A stretch of 60,016 bases of DNA from Thermoplasmata archaeon (GTDB lineage Archaea > Thermoplasmatota > Thermoplasmata > Lutacidiplasmatales > UBA184), in contig DAHUXZ010000010.1 in NCBI GenBank assembly GCA_027315455.1, forward strand, positions 1-60,016, written 5' to 3'. How positions within the stretch are numbered: position 1 is the stretch's first letter; every line of letters begins with the position of its first letter. A program made the position numbers and the translations under genes. The notes beneath the pieces are model-generated. The model searched no databases, had not been told where the DNA came from, and was given only the letters and a program-made list of their open reading frames with translations. This document shows positions 1-7,940 of the stretch, one piece after another.

Positions 1-966
1 CGCCGCCGGCGCCGGGGGCGGCGGAATGGGCCGCTCCCCGCCGTCGCGACGGGGCCGGTCGTCGCGCCGGCCCTGGGGCGGCCCCATCGGCTCGCCCCGC
101 TCGTCCATCGGGGCGCGCGAGGCGCCCGTCGACTCGAACCCGGTCATCTCGAGGTACTGGTTGATCGGGATCTTGTTCCGCAGGCACTTCACGAGCTGCT
201 TCTGGGTGAGCTCCTCGACCTCGCTGCCGCGCGGCGCGCGCGCGACGAAGTCGAGGTCCATCGTCTGGAGCATCTCGCGCAGGATGAGCTCCCCCGCGCG
301 GTCGCCGTCGGTGAACGCCGTGACCGTCTTGCCGCGCGAGAGGTCCTTGACCGTCTGGGGGACGCTCGTCCCCTCGACCGCGATGACGTTCTTGATCCCG
401 CACCGCAGCAGGTTGAGCACGTCCGAGCGCCCCTCGACGACGATGAGCGCGTCGGCCTGATCGACGTTCGGGCCGGCGGGGAGGTGCTCGGGCCCGTAGC
501 TGGTGATCTCCTCGACCTGGACCGCCTTGCGGACGGACTCGGTGAGGTCGAGCCCGACCCCCTTCGACTCCTCCTGGAGCTTGCCGAGGATCTCCTTCGC
601 GCGCTCGACGACCTTCTGGCGCTTCGAGATGCGGATATCCTCGACGCTGATAACCTCGATGCGGGCCCGGCACGGGCCGATCCGGTCGACGGTCTCCAGC
701 CCGCTGGCGAGGATCGCGGTCTCGACCTGGTCGAGCGACGACGGGATCAGGATCTCGCCCTCGCTCTTGCCCTTGCGGGAGTCGATGTTGACCTCGATGC
801 GGCCGATCCGGCCGGATTTCTGCAGGTCCCGGAGATCGAGCTCGTCCCCGAGAAGCCCCTCGGTCTGGCCGAAAACGGCGCCGACGACGTCGGGCTTGTC
901 GATGACTCCATCGGCGGCGATGCGGGCTTTGATCTGGTACTTGGCGGCGTTAGGGTCGCTGGTCAT
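1..966 (-). CDS. dnaG: DnaG-like primase, archaeal type (3' end cut by window)
   Basis: Archaeal DnaG homologue with a TOPRIM fold; in archaea it associates with the exosome and makes oligoribonucleotides. Reading leftward from ATG at 966 gives an open frame of 322 codons that runs off the window. It begins with the family-typical KYQIKARI segment and continues through a conserved N-terminal domain. The TOPRIM motifs follow: a glutamate motif VVEGRSDVLNL near residue 170 and a TDGDRAG motif near residue 218. The tail at the window edge is Pro/Arg rich. Family members are roughly 400-450 residues, so about 100 C-terminal residues are probably missing. It is divergent from the gene at 1343. The nearest TATA-like element on this strand (about 1184-1194) is over 200 bp upstream, so the leader may be long or another promoter was missed. 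Confidence 0.95.
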   Translation of the reverse strand, partial: MTSDPNAAKYQIKARIAADGVIDKPDVVGAVFGQTEGLLGDELDLRDLQKSGRIGRIEVNIDSRKGKSEGEILIPSSLDQVETAILASGLETVDRIGPCRARIEVISVEDIRISKRQKVVERAKEILGKLQEESKGVGLDLTESVRKAVQVEEITSYGPEHLPAGPNVDQADALIVVEGRSDVLNLLRCGIKNVIAVEGTSVPQTVKDLSRGKTVTAFTDGDRAGELILREMLQTMDLDFVARAPRGSEVEELTQKQLVKCLRNKIPINQYLEMTGFESTGASRAPMDERGEPMGPPQGRRDDRPRRDGGERPIPPPPAPAA

Positions 967-1342
967 GGTGGTTGTTCCTCCGTGGAAGTGACGGGGAGGT
1001 TCTCCCCGGCCCCGCGGAGACGTTCAGAAGTTCAGCGCCGCCAATGGCCGTTCGTCGCGTCGCGGACACACCGAGCCAAGCCGTGGGAAAGCATGAATCG
1101 TGAATCCATGAGACGTGCGGACACGGGGCGTCGACCTCCTTCCGTCTCCGGGAAGCCCTTCAACGCAACGGAGCCCGGCAGCCTATTTAAGCGTGAACGC
1201 GCCGTGCGCCGGTCTCGCACGCCGGAGCCCATAGCCCGGCCGCGTCGGCGCACACGGTCCGGGGAGGCGCCGCGGGTCGCCCCGGTCCGAGAAGAGGGAC
1301 TTTATATCGGTGCCCGCTACGCCGGCCCGGAGTCACCGCAAC
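967..1342. other. 376-bp divergent spacer between dnaG and the next gene
   Basis: No convincing gene. It carries a TATA-like CTTAAATA on the minus strand near 1184-1194 and TTTATAT on the plus strand at 1301-1307. A 25-codon minus-strand frame starting near 1107 and a short inverted repeat around 1093-1110 are too weak to call. Confidence 0.5.
1301..1307 (+). promoter_or_regulatory. TATA box of the gene at 1343
   Basis: TTTATAT in otherwise GC-rich DNA, 36-42 bp before ATG 1343. It predicts transcription starting near 1328-1330 and argues against the upstream in-frame GTG at 1310. Confidence 0.7.
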
Positions 1343-2017
1343 ATGCCCCGACGCGCGTCCGCCCCGCCGGTCCCGCAGACGGAACCGGAGGCGAATCCCG
1401 TGGCGCCGCTCCCAGAAGACGACTTTGTGGCGTCGCTCAAGCACGAGCTCGAGAAGACGCAGAAGAGCGCGACGGAGAAGGGAGGGGAGGACCTATCGCA
1501 CCGGGCCGAGCTCAACAAGCGGCTCCTCCAGGACCTTTGGGAGGTCCACAACCAGTTCGAGGAGATCTCCGTCCATCTCACGATCGACCCGTCCCAGACG
1601 CTCTTCGCGACGTTCGTCGAGTACCCGATGAAGTGGACGTTCCGCGACGCGTTCGACTTCGGGGCCGTGAAGACGATCGAGCTCCACGACCGGACCCCCG
1701 GCTGGCTGGGCGAGACGCTCCGGTTCTGGTACTACAAGACCCCGGAGGGCAAGCCCCACCTCCGCGCGATCTTCGAGTGGAGCGACGGCGAGAGCTACCA
1801 CCGCTACACCGGCTGGATGCGGATGATGAGCCAGGCCGTCCTCTATGACGCGCCCGAGACGTCGGTGAGCCTGCACGACCTCCACCAGGTGCTCAAGGAC
1901 GTCGTCGTGAAGTGGTACGCCTCCCACATCGACCGGTCCGCCGACGCGTTCATCGCCCACCTGAAGGAGAAATACCCGAAGGGCGCGAGCTACGCGAAGG
2001 AGACGTACCGGTCGTAG
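1343..2017 (+). CDS. conserved-looking hypothetical protein, 224 aa
   Basis: Not recognised. ATG 1343 is chosen because the TATA box at 1301-1307 places the transcript start between the alternative GTG at 1310 and this ATG. The first 30 residues are Pro/Ala rich and likely disordered. After that comes a mixed helix/strand soluble protein rich in aromatic residues, with no signal peptide and no membrane segment. Its codon use matches its neighbours, so it is probably a real single-domain protein. It stands alone between divergent dnaG and polB, with its own promoter. The position next to replication genes hints at information processing, but nothing in the sequence proves that. Confidence 0.75.
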   Translation: MPRRASAPPVPQTEPEANPVAPLPEDDFVASLKHELEKTQKSATEKGGEDLSHRAELNKRLLQDLWEVHNQFEEISVHLTIDPSQTLFATFVEYPMKWTFRDAFDFGAVKTIELHDRTPGWLGETLRFWYYKTPEGKPHLRAIFEWSDGESYHRYTGWMRMMSQAVLYDAPETSVSLHDLHQVLKDVVVKWYASHIDRSADAFIAHLKEKYPKGASYAKETYRS

Positions 2018-2091
2018 CGCCGCGCCGGCCCGCCCGCCGCCGGACCAACTCTTGAAATAGCGCACGCCCCCTCGTCCCGCGTCGGGCCCGC

Positions 2092-3693
2092 ATGGGCCCT
2101 CGGGGGGCCTTATTGGAGCCCCGGGGACCGGGCGACGCCCGAGGATCAGCGTTGCGCGAGCACCTCGTGGCGTACTTCCGGGCGCACCACAAGCTCGTGG
2201 AGGCCGGAGCGCTCCAGCGCATCCTCGAACGCCCGCATCCCCTCGACCTCTCGCGGCGCGTCATCGACGTGGCCGGCCCGTCCGAGCCGATCATCACTCT
2301 CGAAATGGTCGATCGCGCCCTCGAGGAGGAGGGTCTCCGTTCCGCCCCCTCTCCCGCGCCCGTGCATCGGTCGCCACCGACCACGCCGGCCGCCGGCCCC
2401 ATGTCGGCGGTGCTCGTCCCACCGATCGCCGCTGCGGCCCGTACCGTTCCGGCGTTCACCCTCCTCGCGGAGGGGTTCATCGAGCCGGCGTCCACCCGGC
2501 CTCCCCTCGAGGCGTACGAGGGCCTCTTCGCCTACCGCTTCCGCACGCTCGCCCGCATGCTGCGCGGTCGCCCCGAGCTCACGGGGGCGGTCCCGGTCGC
2601 CGAGCTTCCCCGCACCGAGCGCGCGGGCGCGGTCATCGTGATGATCGATGAGGTGCGCCAGACCGCCGAGAAGCACCACCTCATCCTGAAGGTCGAGGAC
2701 GAGAGCGGCTCGGCCGAGGTCCTCGTCCCGCGCGATTCGGCGGTCGCCCGGCAGACCTTCCTTCCGGACGAGGTCGTCGGGCTCACGCTCAATTTCGGAC
2801 GCGAGCGCGCGCGCCTTCCGAGGGTCGTCTCGGTCCACCGTCCCGACATCCCGGTCTCCCGAGCGCTCGGCCGGGCGGCGCGGCCGACGCGGGCGCTGTT
2901 CCTCTCGGATCTGCATATCGGCAGCCGATCGTTCCTCTCGGACGCGTGGGGCGAGCTCATCGGCTTCCTCCGGGGGGAGGGACCCCGCGCGGAGGTCGCC
3001 CGGTCGATCGACCATGTCGTCATCGCGGGGGACCTCGTCGACGGGATCGGGATCTACCCGAACCAGGAACGGGACCTCGCGATCAAGGACGTCTTCGAGC
3101 AGTACGCCGAGCTCGGCCGGCGGCTCGCGGAGCTGCCGCCCCGCCTCAACGTGGTCGTGATCCCGGGGAACCACGATGCCGTCTGCCCGGCCGAGCCGCA
3201 GCCCGCGCTCCCCCCCCAACTGGGGCGCGGCCTCCCGTCCAACGTGCGGATGGTGGGCAACCCCTCGACCTTCGCGCTGGAGGGCGTCGTCGTGGAGGCG
3301 TACCACGGCCGAAGCTTCGACGACCTCATCCCGGCCCTGCCGGGGCTGACGTACGCCCGTCCCACGGAGGTGATGAAGCGCATGCTCGCGATGCGCCACC
3401 TCGCACCGATCTACGGCGGGCGGACGCCCCTCGCCCCGCTCGCGAGGGATGGGCTCGTCATCGATCCCGCGCCCGACATCCTCGTGACGGGCCATGCCCA
3501 CACCTACGGGGTCGACCAGTACCGGGGCGTGCTCCTCCTCAACGTCTCGACCTGGCAGGCCGAGACCGAGTACCAGCGGATGCGCAACATCTCGCCGGTC
3601 CCCGCGCACGCTGCCGTCGTGGGCCTCCACGACCTCTCCGTGGAGACCCTCGATTTCGAGGACGGTCCGCCCGACGCGAGGCCGGTGGCGTGA
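2092..3693 (+). CDS. polB: DNA polymerase D small subunit (DP1), exonuclease/phosphoesterase subunit
   Basis: Small subunit of the euryarchaeal replicative polymerase PolD; it carries the Mre11-like 3'-5' exonuclease and binds the DP2 catalytic subunit. The 533-residue product has an N-terminal helical domain, a linker rich in Pro/Ala, an OB-fold region (about residues 170-255) and a calcineurin-type phosphoesterase domain. Metal-binding motifs are visible in order: SDLHIGS, AGDLVDGIG, PGNHDAV and TGHAHTYG. The length matches the family. ATG 2092 lies about 30 bp after TTGAAATAG (2052-2060), fitting a near-leaderless start. The stop overlaps the start region of cutA, so the two genes are probably cotranscribed. 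Confidence 0.95.
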   Translation: MGPRGALLEPRGPGDARGSALREHLVAYFRAHHKLVEAGALQRILERPHPLDLSRRVIDVAGPSEPIITLEMVDRALEEEGLRSAPSPAPVHRSPPTTPAAGPMSAVLVPPIAAAARTVPAFTLLAEGFIEPASTRPPLEAYEGLFAYRFRTLARMLRGRPELTGAVPVAELPRTERAGAVIVMIDEVRQTAEKHHLILKVEDESGSAEVLVPRDSAVARQTFLPDEVVGLTLNFGRERARLPRVVSVHRPDIPVSRALGRAARPTRALFLSDLHIGSRSFLSDAWGELIGFLRGEGPRAEVARSIDHVVIAGDLVDGIGIYPNQERDLAIKDVFEQYAELGRRLAELPPRLNVVVIPGNHDAVCPAEPQPALPPQLGRGLPSNVRMVGNPSTFALEGVVVEAYHGRSFDDLIPALPGLTYARPTEVMKRMLAMRHLAPIYGGRTPLAPLARDGLVIDPAPDILVTGHAHTYGVDQYRGVLLLNVSTWQAETEYQRMRNISPVPAHAAVVGLHDLSVETLDFEDGPPDARPVA

Positions 3694-3704
3694 CGCCGTA
3701 CCCC

Positions 3705-4154
3705 ATGGACCCCGTCGACGCGACGGGGCCGATGCGTCTCGTCCTGTGCGCCTTCGCCACGCCGGCCGACGCGGACCGGGCGATCGAGCGCGTCCTGTCC
3801 GCCCGGCTGGCCGCCTGCGCGAACGCGCTCCCGATCCGTTCGCGCTACTGGTGGAAGGGCCGTCTCGAGTCGGCGGAGGAGACCCTCGTCCTGTTCAAGA
3901 CCGTCCCGAAGCGGGTCGGGGCGCTCTTCCGGGCGCTCGAGGCCGGCCACGGCTACGAGGTCCCGGAGATCCTCGAGCTCGACGTCCCGCGGGTCCACCC
4001 CCCGTACCTGGGCTACCTCGCCGCCACGATCGACGCGGACGCTCCGCCGCTCCCGCTCGGCGGCGGGCGGGCCCCGGCTAGGCGTCGGCGATCACCGCGA
4101 GGCCCGGGAGCTCGAGCCCCTGGACGAACTCGAGGGCGGCTCCGCCCCCGGTAG
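3705..4154 (+). CDS. cutA: CutA1-like divalent-cation tolerance protein
   Basis: Small trimeric ferredoxin-fold protein of the CutA1 family, linked to metal-ion tolerance but of uncertain biochemical role. The core starts RLVLCAFATPADADRA and has the family pattern of a Cys in AACAN, a RYWWKG turn and the C-terminal VHPPYLGYL motif. Three starts are possible: GTG 3690 (overlaps the polB stop), ATG 3705 and ATG 3732. The last gives the length closest to the family core. The frame stays open to 4154, adding about 35 Arg/Pro-rich residues that lie antisense to the end of pgk. That tail is unusual for CutA and may be non-functional. Confidence 0.85.
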   Translation: MDPVDATGPMRLVLCAFATPADADRAIERVLSARLAACANALPIRSRYWWKGRLESAEETLVLFKTVPKRVGALFRALEAGHGYEVPEILELDVPRVHPPYLGYLAATIDADAPPLPLGGGRAPARRRRSPRGPGARAPGRTRGRLRPR

Positions 4155-5259
4155 AGATGTACTGGAACGCGCCGTCGACGCCGAGATCGGCGGCGATCCG
4201 GGCGCTGTCGCCCCCGGCGCAGACGTGGTAGCCCGCCAACCCGGTGAGGCCCGCGAGCACCTCGCGGGTCCCGGCGGCGAACCGCCGGTCCTCGGCGCGG
4301 CCGAGGGGGCCGTTCCAGAAGACGGTGCGCGAGCCGCGGAGCTCCGCGTAGAACCGGTCCCGGGTCCTCGGGCCGATGTCCCGCGCGATCGCCCCTTCCG
4401 GGACTTCGCCGGCGCCGCAGGCCTGCGCGTCGGCGGCGCCGGGGACCTCGATGAGCCAGTCCTCCGGGAGCACCACCCGGGTGCCGGCCGACTCGGCCCG
4501 CTCGGCGAACCGCTCGAGCGCCGCGTCGAGCCCCGTCTCCACGGCCGTCGCCCCGAGGTGCGCCCCGGTCCGGGCGAGGAACGGGAAGGCGAGCGCCCCG
4601 CCGATGAGGAGCGCATCGGCCCGGCCGAGGAAGCTCTCGAGGAGGGGCAGCTTGTCGGCGACCTTCGCCCCGCCGAGCAGGACGACGTACGGGCGCTCCA
4701 CCCCTTCGCGCAGGCGGCTCAGCTCCCGGACCTCCCGTTCGACGAGGAAGCCGATGCACGACGGGAGGCGTCGCGGAACGCCGACCGTCGAGGCATGGGC
4801 GCGGTGCACGGAGCCGAACGCCTCCTCGACGAAGACCTCCCCGAGCTGGGCGAGCTGGGTCGCGAAGGCGGGGTCGTTCGCCTCCTCCCCGGGATGGAAG
4901 CGCAGGTTCTCCAGGAGGAGGAACTCGCTGTTCTGGAGCCGCGCGGACGCCTCGATGGCATGGATCCCCACGGCGTCCTCCGCCAGGGGGACCGGTCGCC
5001 CGAGGAGGCTCGATAGGCGGCGCGCGACCGGCCGCAGCGAGAGGTGCGGATCCCTCCGACCCTCGGGCCGGCCGAGGTGGGACATGAGGATCGTCCGTGC
5101 CCCCGCCGTCTCAAGGTGCCGGAGGGTCGGGAGCGCCTCGACGATGCGCCGGTCGTCGGCCACCGTTCCGTCGGCGGTGAGCGGGACGTTGAAGTCCACC
5201 CGCACGAGGACCCGGCGGCCGTGCACGGCCGCGTCCCCGACGCTGCGCTTCGGCATCAT
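4078..5259 (-). CDS. pgk: phosphoglycerate kinase
   Basis: Interconverts 1,3-bisphosphoglycerate + ADP and 3-phosphoglycerate + ATP in glycolysis/gluconeogenesis. The 393-residue length is normal. Visible marks are the N-terminal LVRVDFNVPL substrate-binding motif, SHLGRP, the LLENLRFHPGE motif, the LLGGAKVADKL hinge region and the C-terminal nucleotide-binding STGGGAALEF motif. ATG 5259 overlaps the panE stop by four bases (ATGA), so panE-pgk is an operon. The frame is open far upstream of 5259, but that extension is the antisense or out-of-frame shadow of panE. Its 3' end overlaps the convergent cutA frame by about 77 bp. Confidence 0.96.
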   Translation of the reverse strand: MMPKRSVGDAAVHGRRVLVRVDFNVPLTADGTVADDRRIVEALPTLRHLETAGARTILMSHLGRPEGRRDPHLSLRPVARRLSSLLGRPVPLAEDAVGIHAIEASARLQNSEFLLLENLRFHPGEEANDPAFATQLAQLGEVFVEEAFGSVHRAHASTVGVPRRLPSCIGFLVEREVRELSRLREGVERPYVVLLGGAKVADKLPLLESFLGRADALLIGGALAFPFLARTGAHLGATAVETGLDAALERFAERAESAGTRVVLPEDWLIEVPGAADAQACGAGEVPEGAIARDIGPRTRDRFYAELRGSRTVFWNGPLGRAEDRRFAAGTREVLAGLTGLAGYHVCAGGDSARIAADLGVDGAFQYISTGGGAALEFVQGLELPGLAVIADA

Positions 5260-6263
5260 CGGCCCGCGGGAGGTGCACGGCGGTAAGAACGTTGTGCCGG
5301 GCGCGGGCCCGTGACGGTGGATCGCCGACGCGCGCGGGCCGCGCGCTCGCGCAGACGGATGCGCCGGAGCGCCCGTCGCGTGGCGGGAAGGCGGAGCCCG
5401 TGGCGGGCTCCGACCCGAACCAAGGCCCCGGAGATCGACCCGATCTCGGTCGGGTGCCCGCGGTCGAGGTCCTGGAGCATGCTCGAGCGATTGCGCGCCG
5501 TGGCCCGCAGGACCCGGTCGAGATCGCGGTCCGCCTCCGCGTCCGGGAACCGGAAGCCCTCCGCGCCGGCGACGGCCTGGGCCTCGCGCAATAGCCGTCG
5601 GGCCTCGTCGCGCAGGGGGGGACGAAGGAGGGCCCCGTTCCGCACCGCGTGATCGGCGGTCACGGGATTGACGGCGGCATTGACGAGGACCTTCCGCCAG
5701 ACCTCCCGAGCGAACCGGGGGGCCCGTCGGTGGGCGAACCGCGCGTCGGCGACGACCCGTTCCAGGAGCCGGAGGGCCGGCCCGGAGGCGGGAGTCGGGT
5801 CCGCGGGGAGGACGATCTCCCCCTCGCCGGCGTGGACGATGCGGCCGGGACCGGCGAACGTGACCCCGAAGGAGGTGATCCCCCGGACGACCCACCGTTC
5901 GGCGTGCGGCCAACCGGCGTCCGTGAGCCCCGCCCGCGCGAGCGCCTCGATCCCGAGGCCGTTCTGGATGAGGAGCACCGGGACCGGTGACCGGAACCGG
6001 CGCGCCACGGCGCGCGCCGCCCGGCGCAGCGCGCGCGCCTTCACGGTCAGGACGACCGCGTCGGCCCGGGCCCCGGCCGGAAGTCGCGTGGCGGCTTTAA
6101 CCCGGAACCGACCCGTGGTCCGCCCGTCGACCCGCAGGCCGTGCCCGGAGATCGCCCGGGCATGGGCGGGCCGGGCGATGAGCAGAACGGCGTGCCCGGC
6201 CGTGGACAGACGGGCCCCGAACAGCGAGCCGACGGCCCCCGCGCCGAAGACGACGATCCGCAC
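5256..6263 (-). CDS. panE: ketopantoate reductase (2-dehydropantoate 2-reductase)
   Basis: NADPH-dependent reduction of 2-dehydropantoate to pantoate, a step of coenzyme A synthesis. It starts with a Rossmann dinucleotide motif VVFGAGAVGSLFGARL, followed by the VLTVKA segment and the IQNGLG motif. A catalytic-type lysine lies in VWRKVLVNAAVNPVTA, and the C-terminal helical domain has the SSMLQDLDRGHPTEI motif typical of ApbA/PanE. The start is GTG 6263. It lies 9 bp after the small coiled-coil gene and overlaps pgk by 4 bp. The last 30 residues are an Arg-rich extension. The family call is firm; substrate specificity is inferred. Confidence 0.93.
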   Translation of the reverse strand: MRIVVFGAGAVGSLFGARLSTAGHAVLLIARPAHARAISGHGLRVDGRTTGRFRVKAATRLPAGARADAVVLTVKARALRRAARAVARRFRSPVPVLLIQNGLGIEALARAGLTDAGWPHAERWVVRGITSFGVTFAGPGRIVHAGEGEIVLPADPTPASGPALRLLERVVADARFAHRRAPRFAREVWRKVLVNAAVNPVTADHAVRNGALLRPPLRDEARRLLREAQAVAGAEGFRFPDAEADRDLDRVLRATARNRSSMLQDLDRGHPTEIGSISGALVRVGARHGLRLPATRRALRRIRLRERAARARRRSTVTGPRPAQRSYRRAPPAGR

Positions 6264-6272
6264 GCCGGAGCC

Positions 6273-6503
6273 TCAGGACAGGCGCCGGACGAGGTCGGCG
6301 AGGCGGCCCGGCCCCCTCCAATCGCGGCGGAGGACCGCGAGGAGCCCTTCGTAGTAGTGGACCTGCTCCAGGGCGAGCCGGACCTGCTGGGCCAGGTACT
6401 CCTCCTCCCGGGCGAGCCGCTGCATCTCCGCCTCCGCGTGGTCGCGGGCGGCGACGAGCGCCTGGTGCCTATCGAGGAGGGATGCGGGGCTCGGTCGACG
6501 CAT
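6273..6503 (-). CDS. small coiled-coil protein, 76 aa
   Basis: Not recognised. Almost the whole product is predicted helical: an amphipathic segment rich in Glu, Arg, Gln and Leu (about residues 8-55) followed by a short basic C-terminal helix. There is no signal peptide or membrane segment. It overlaps the 3' end of the upstream coiled-coil gene by 35 bp and ends 9 bp before panE, so it is probably translated from the same mRNA. Two adjacent small helical proteins suggest a hetero-oligomer such as a prefoldin-like or scaffold pair, but no family signature was identified. Confidence 0.6.
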   Translation of the reverse strand: MRRPSPASLLDRHQALVAARDHAEAEMQRLAREEEYLAQQVRLALEQVHYYEGLLAVLRRDWRGPGRLADLVRRLS

Positions 6504-6717
6504 GGGATTGGATGCCGGAAGGTCGGCGGCCCGTCGAGTCGAGGATCGCGTCGGAGTAGGTCGTGAGTCGGCTGAGCTCGGACTTGATGCGGCGCATCCG
6601 CTTCTGGAGCCGTGCGCGGCTTTCCCGGACCTCGCTCAGCGACTTTTCGAGCAGCGCGAGGCGGCGCCGCCACTTGTCCCGCTCCTGCACGCTCAGGAGG
6701 ACCGCCTCGACGTCCAT
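6469..6717 (-). CDS. small coiled-coil protein, 82 aa (first gene of the panE-pgk operon)
   Basis: Not recognised. Residues about 5-55 form a charged helical hairpin (Arg/Lys/Glu/Leu heptads), and the last 20 residues look disordered where the frame overlaps the next gene. The ATG at 6717 is preceded on the minus strand by 140 bp that also hold the mdh promoter on the other strand. It forms a four-gene same-strand unit with the next small coiled-coil gene, panE and pgk. Function is unknown; a structural or chaperone-like role is only a guess from the helical pattern. Confidence 0.6.
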   Translation of the reverse strand: MDVEAVLLSVQERDKWRRRLALLEKSLSEVRESRARLQKRMRRIKSELSRLTTYSDAILDSTGRRPSGIQSHASTEPRIPPR

Positions 6718-6861
6718 CGTGCGAACCCCGACCGGTGGACCGGGGAATGAAGGTTTCGACGGACCGGCGGGGGAGCGTCCGGGGGGCCGGAGGGGCCGGG
6801 GCGCCGCGTGCGGGCAGCGTTAAACGCCCGCTCGGTTCCCACGTCGGGCGAGGAAGGGATC

Positions 6862-7812
6862 ATGGCTGCGGTGGGAAAGGTCGTCGTGCTCGGCGCCGGG
6901 TCCGTCGGGGGAACGCTCGCGCAGCGCCTCGCGGAGGCGGACCTCGCGGAGGAGGTCTGCCTGATCGACATCGTCGAGGGGCTGCCGCAGGGCAAGGCCC
7001 TCGATATCCAGGAGTCCGCCCCCATCCTCGAATTCTCCACCCGCGTGACGGGGTCGACCTCGCTGGAGGCCCTCGCGGGGGCGGATGTGGTGGTCGAGAC
7101 GGCCGGGCTCGCCCGAAAGCCCGGCATGAGCCGCTCGGACCTCCTCGAGAAGAACGCCGCCATTTTGAAGACCCACGCGCTGGCGGTCCGCGCGCACGCC
7201 CCGAAGGCGGTCGTCCTGGTCGTCACGAATCCCGTCGATGTCATGGCCTTCTGGTTCCGCGAGGTGAGCGGGTTCCCCGCCGCCCGCGTCTTCGGCGAAT
7301 CGGGCACCCTCGACACCGCCCGGTTCCGCACGTTCGTCGCGGCCGAGCTCCATGTCGCCCCGCGCGACGTGACCGGCTTCGTCCTCGGCACCCACGGCGA
7401 CACCATGGTGCCGCTGCTCTCCCTTACGAGCGTGGCGGGGGTCCCGCTCTCCCAGCTGCTGCCGGGCGACCGCCTCCGGGCCATCGTCGAGCGGACCCGC
7501 AAGGGCGGCGGCGAGATCGTCGAGCTCTTGAAGACCGGGAGCGCCTACTACGCCCCGTCGGCATCCCAGGCCGAGCTCGTCCGGTCCGTCGCGCTCAACG
7601 AGCACCGTCTCCTCCCGGTCACGGCGCACCTCACGGGGGAGTATGGCCTCCGCGACCTGTACATCGGGGTGCCTGCGCTCATCGGCCGGGCGGGCGTCGA
7701 GCGGGTCGTCGAGGTGCCGGTGACGGCCGAGGAGCGCGCGGCGTTCGACGCGAGCGTCGCGGCGGTGCGCGCCGACCTCGCGGTCCTGGCCCGCCTGCCG
7801 CGGACGGCGTAG
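6862..7812 (+). CDS. mdh: malate dehydrogenase (LDH/MDH family)
   Basis: NAD(P)-dependent interconversion of malate and oxaloacetate in the citric-acid cycle. The 316-residue product has the Rossmann motif VVLGAGSVGGTLA and an acidic residue at the end of strand 2 (LIDIVEG). The active-site loop ARKPGMSR has Arg at the position that distinguishes malate from lactate dehydrogenases. VTNPVD and the catalytic-His motif GTHGDTMVPL are present. ATG 6862 has a purine-rich AGGAAGGG just upstream, and GTTAAACG (6819-6826) is a plausible TATA element. The longer frame from 6808 would include the promoter and is rejected. Confidence 0.94.
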   Translation: MAAVGKVVVLGAGSVGGTLAQRLAEADLAEEVCLIDIVEGLPQGKALDIQESAPILEFSTRVTGSTSLEALAGADVVVETAGLARKPGMSRSDLLEKNAAILKTHALAVRAHAPKAVVLVVTNPVDVMAFWFREVSGFPAARVFGESGTLDTARFRTFVAAELHVAPRDVTGFVLGTHGDTMVPLLSLTSVAGVPLSQLLPGDRLRAIVERTRKGGGEIVELLKTGSAYYAPSASQAELVRSVALNEHRLLPVTAHLTGEYGLRDLYIGVPALIGRAGVERVVEVPVTAEERAAFDASVAAVRADLAVLARLPRTA

Positions 7813-7940
7813 GCCGCGTCGCGGGCGCCGGCGACCGCCGGCACCTTCCGCTGGAGGGTCACCTTCATCCGCCGGCCGCTCGTGCTACGGTCGGAGAGAG
7901 CACTACGCCGTCCGCCGGTGCGGTCCCGGGCACTCCCGCG

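Noticed and set aside
1310-1342. GTG 1310 as start of the 224-aa gene
   Set aside because: It lies upstream of the transcript start predicted from the TATA box at 1301-1307.
484-1848. Long plus-strand open frame across dnaG and the next gene
   Set aside because: It is antisense to the clear DnaG motifs and its translation is low-complexity; a shadow frame of GC-rich coding DNA.
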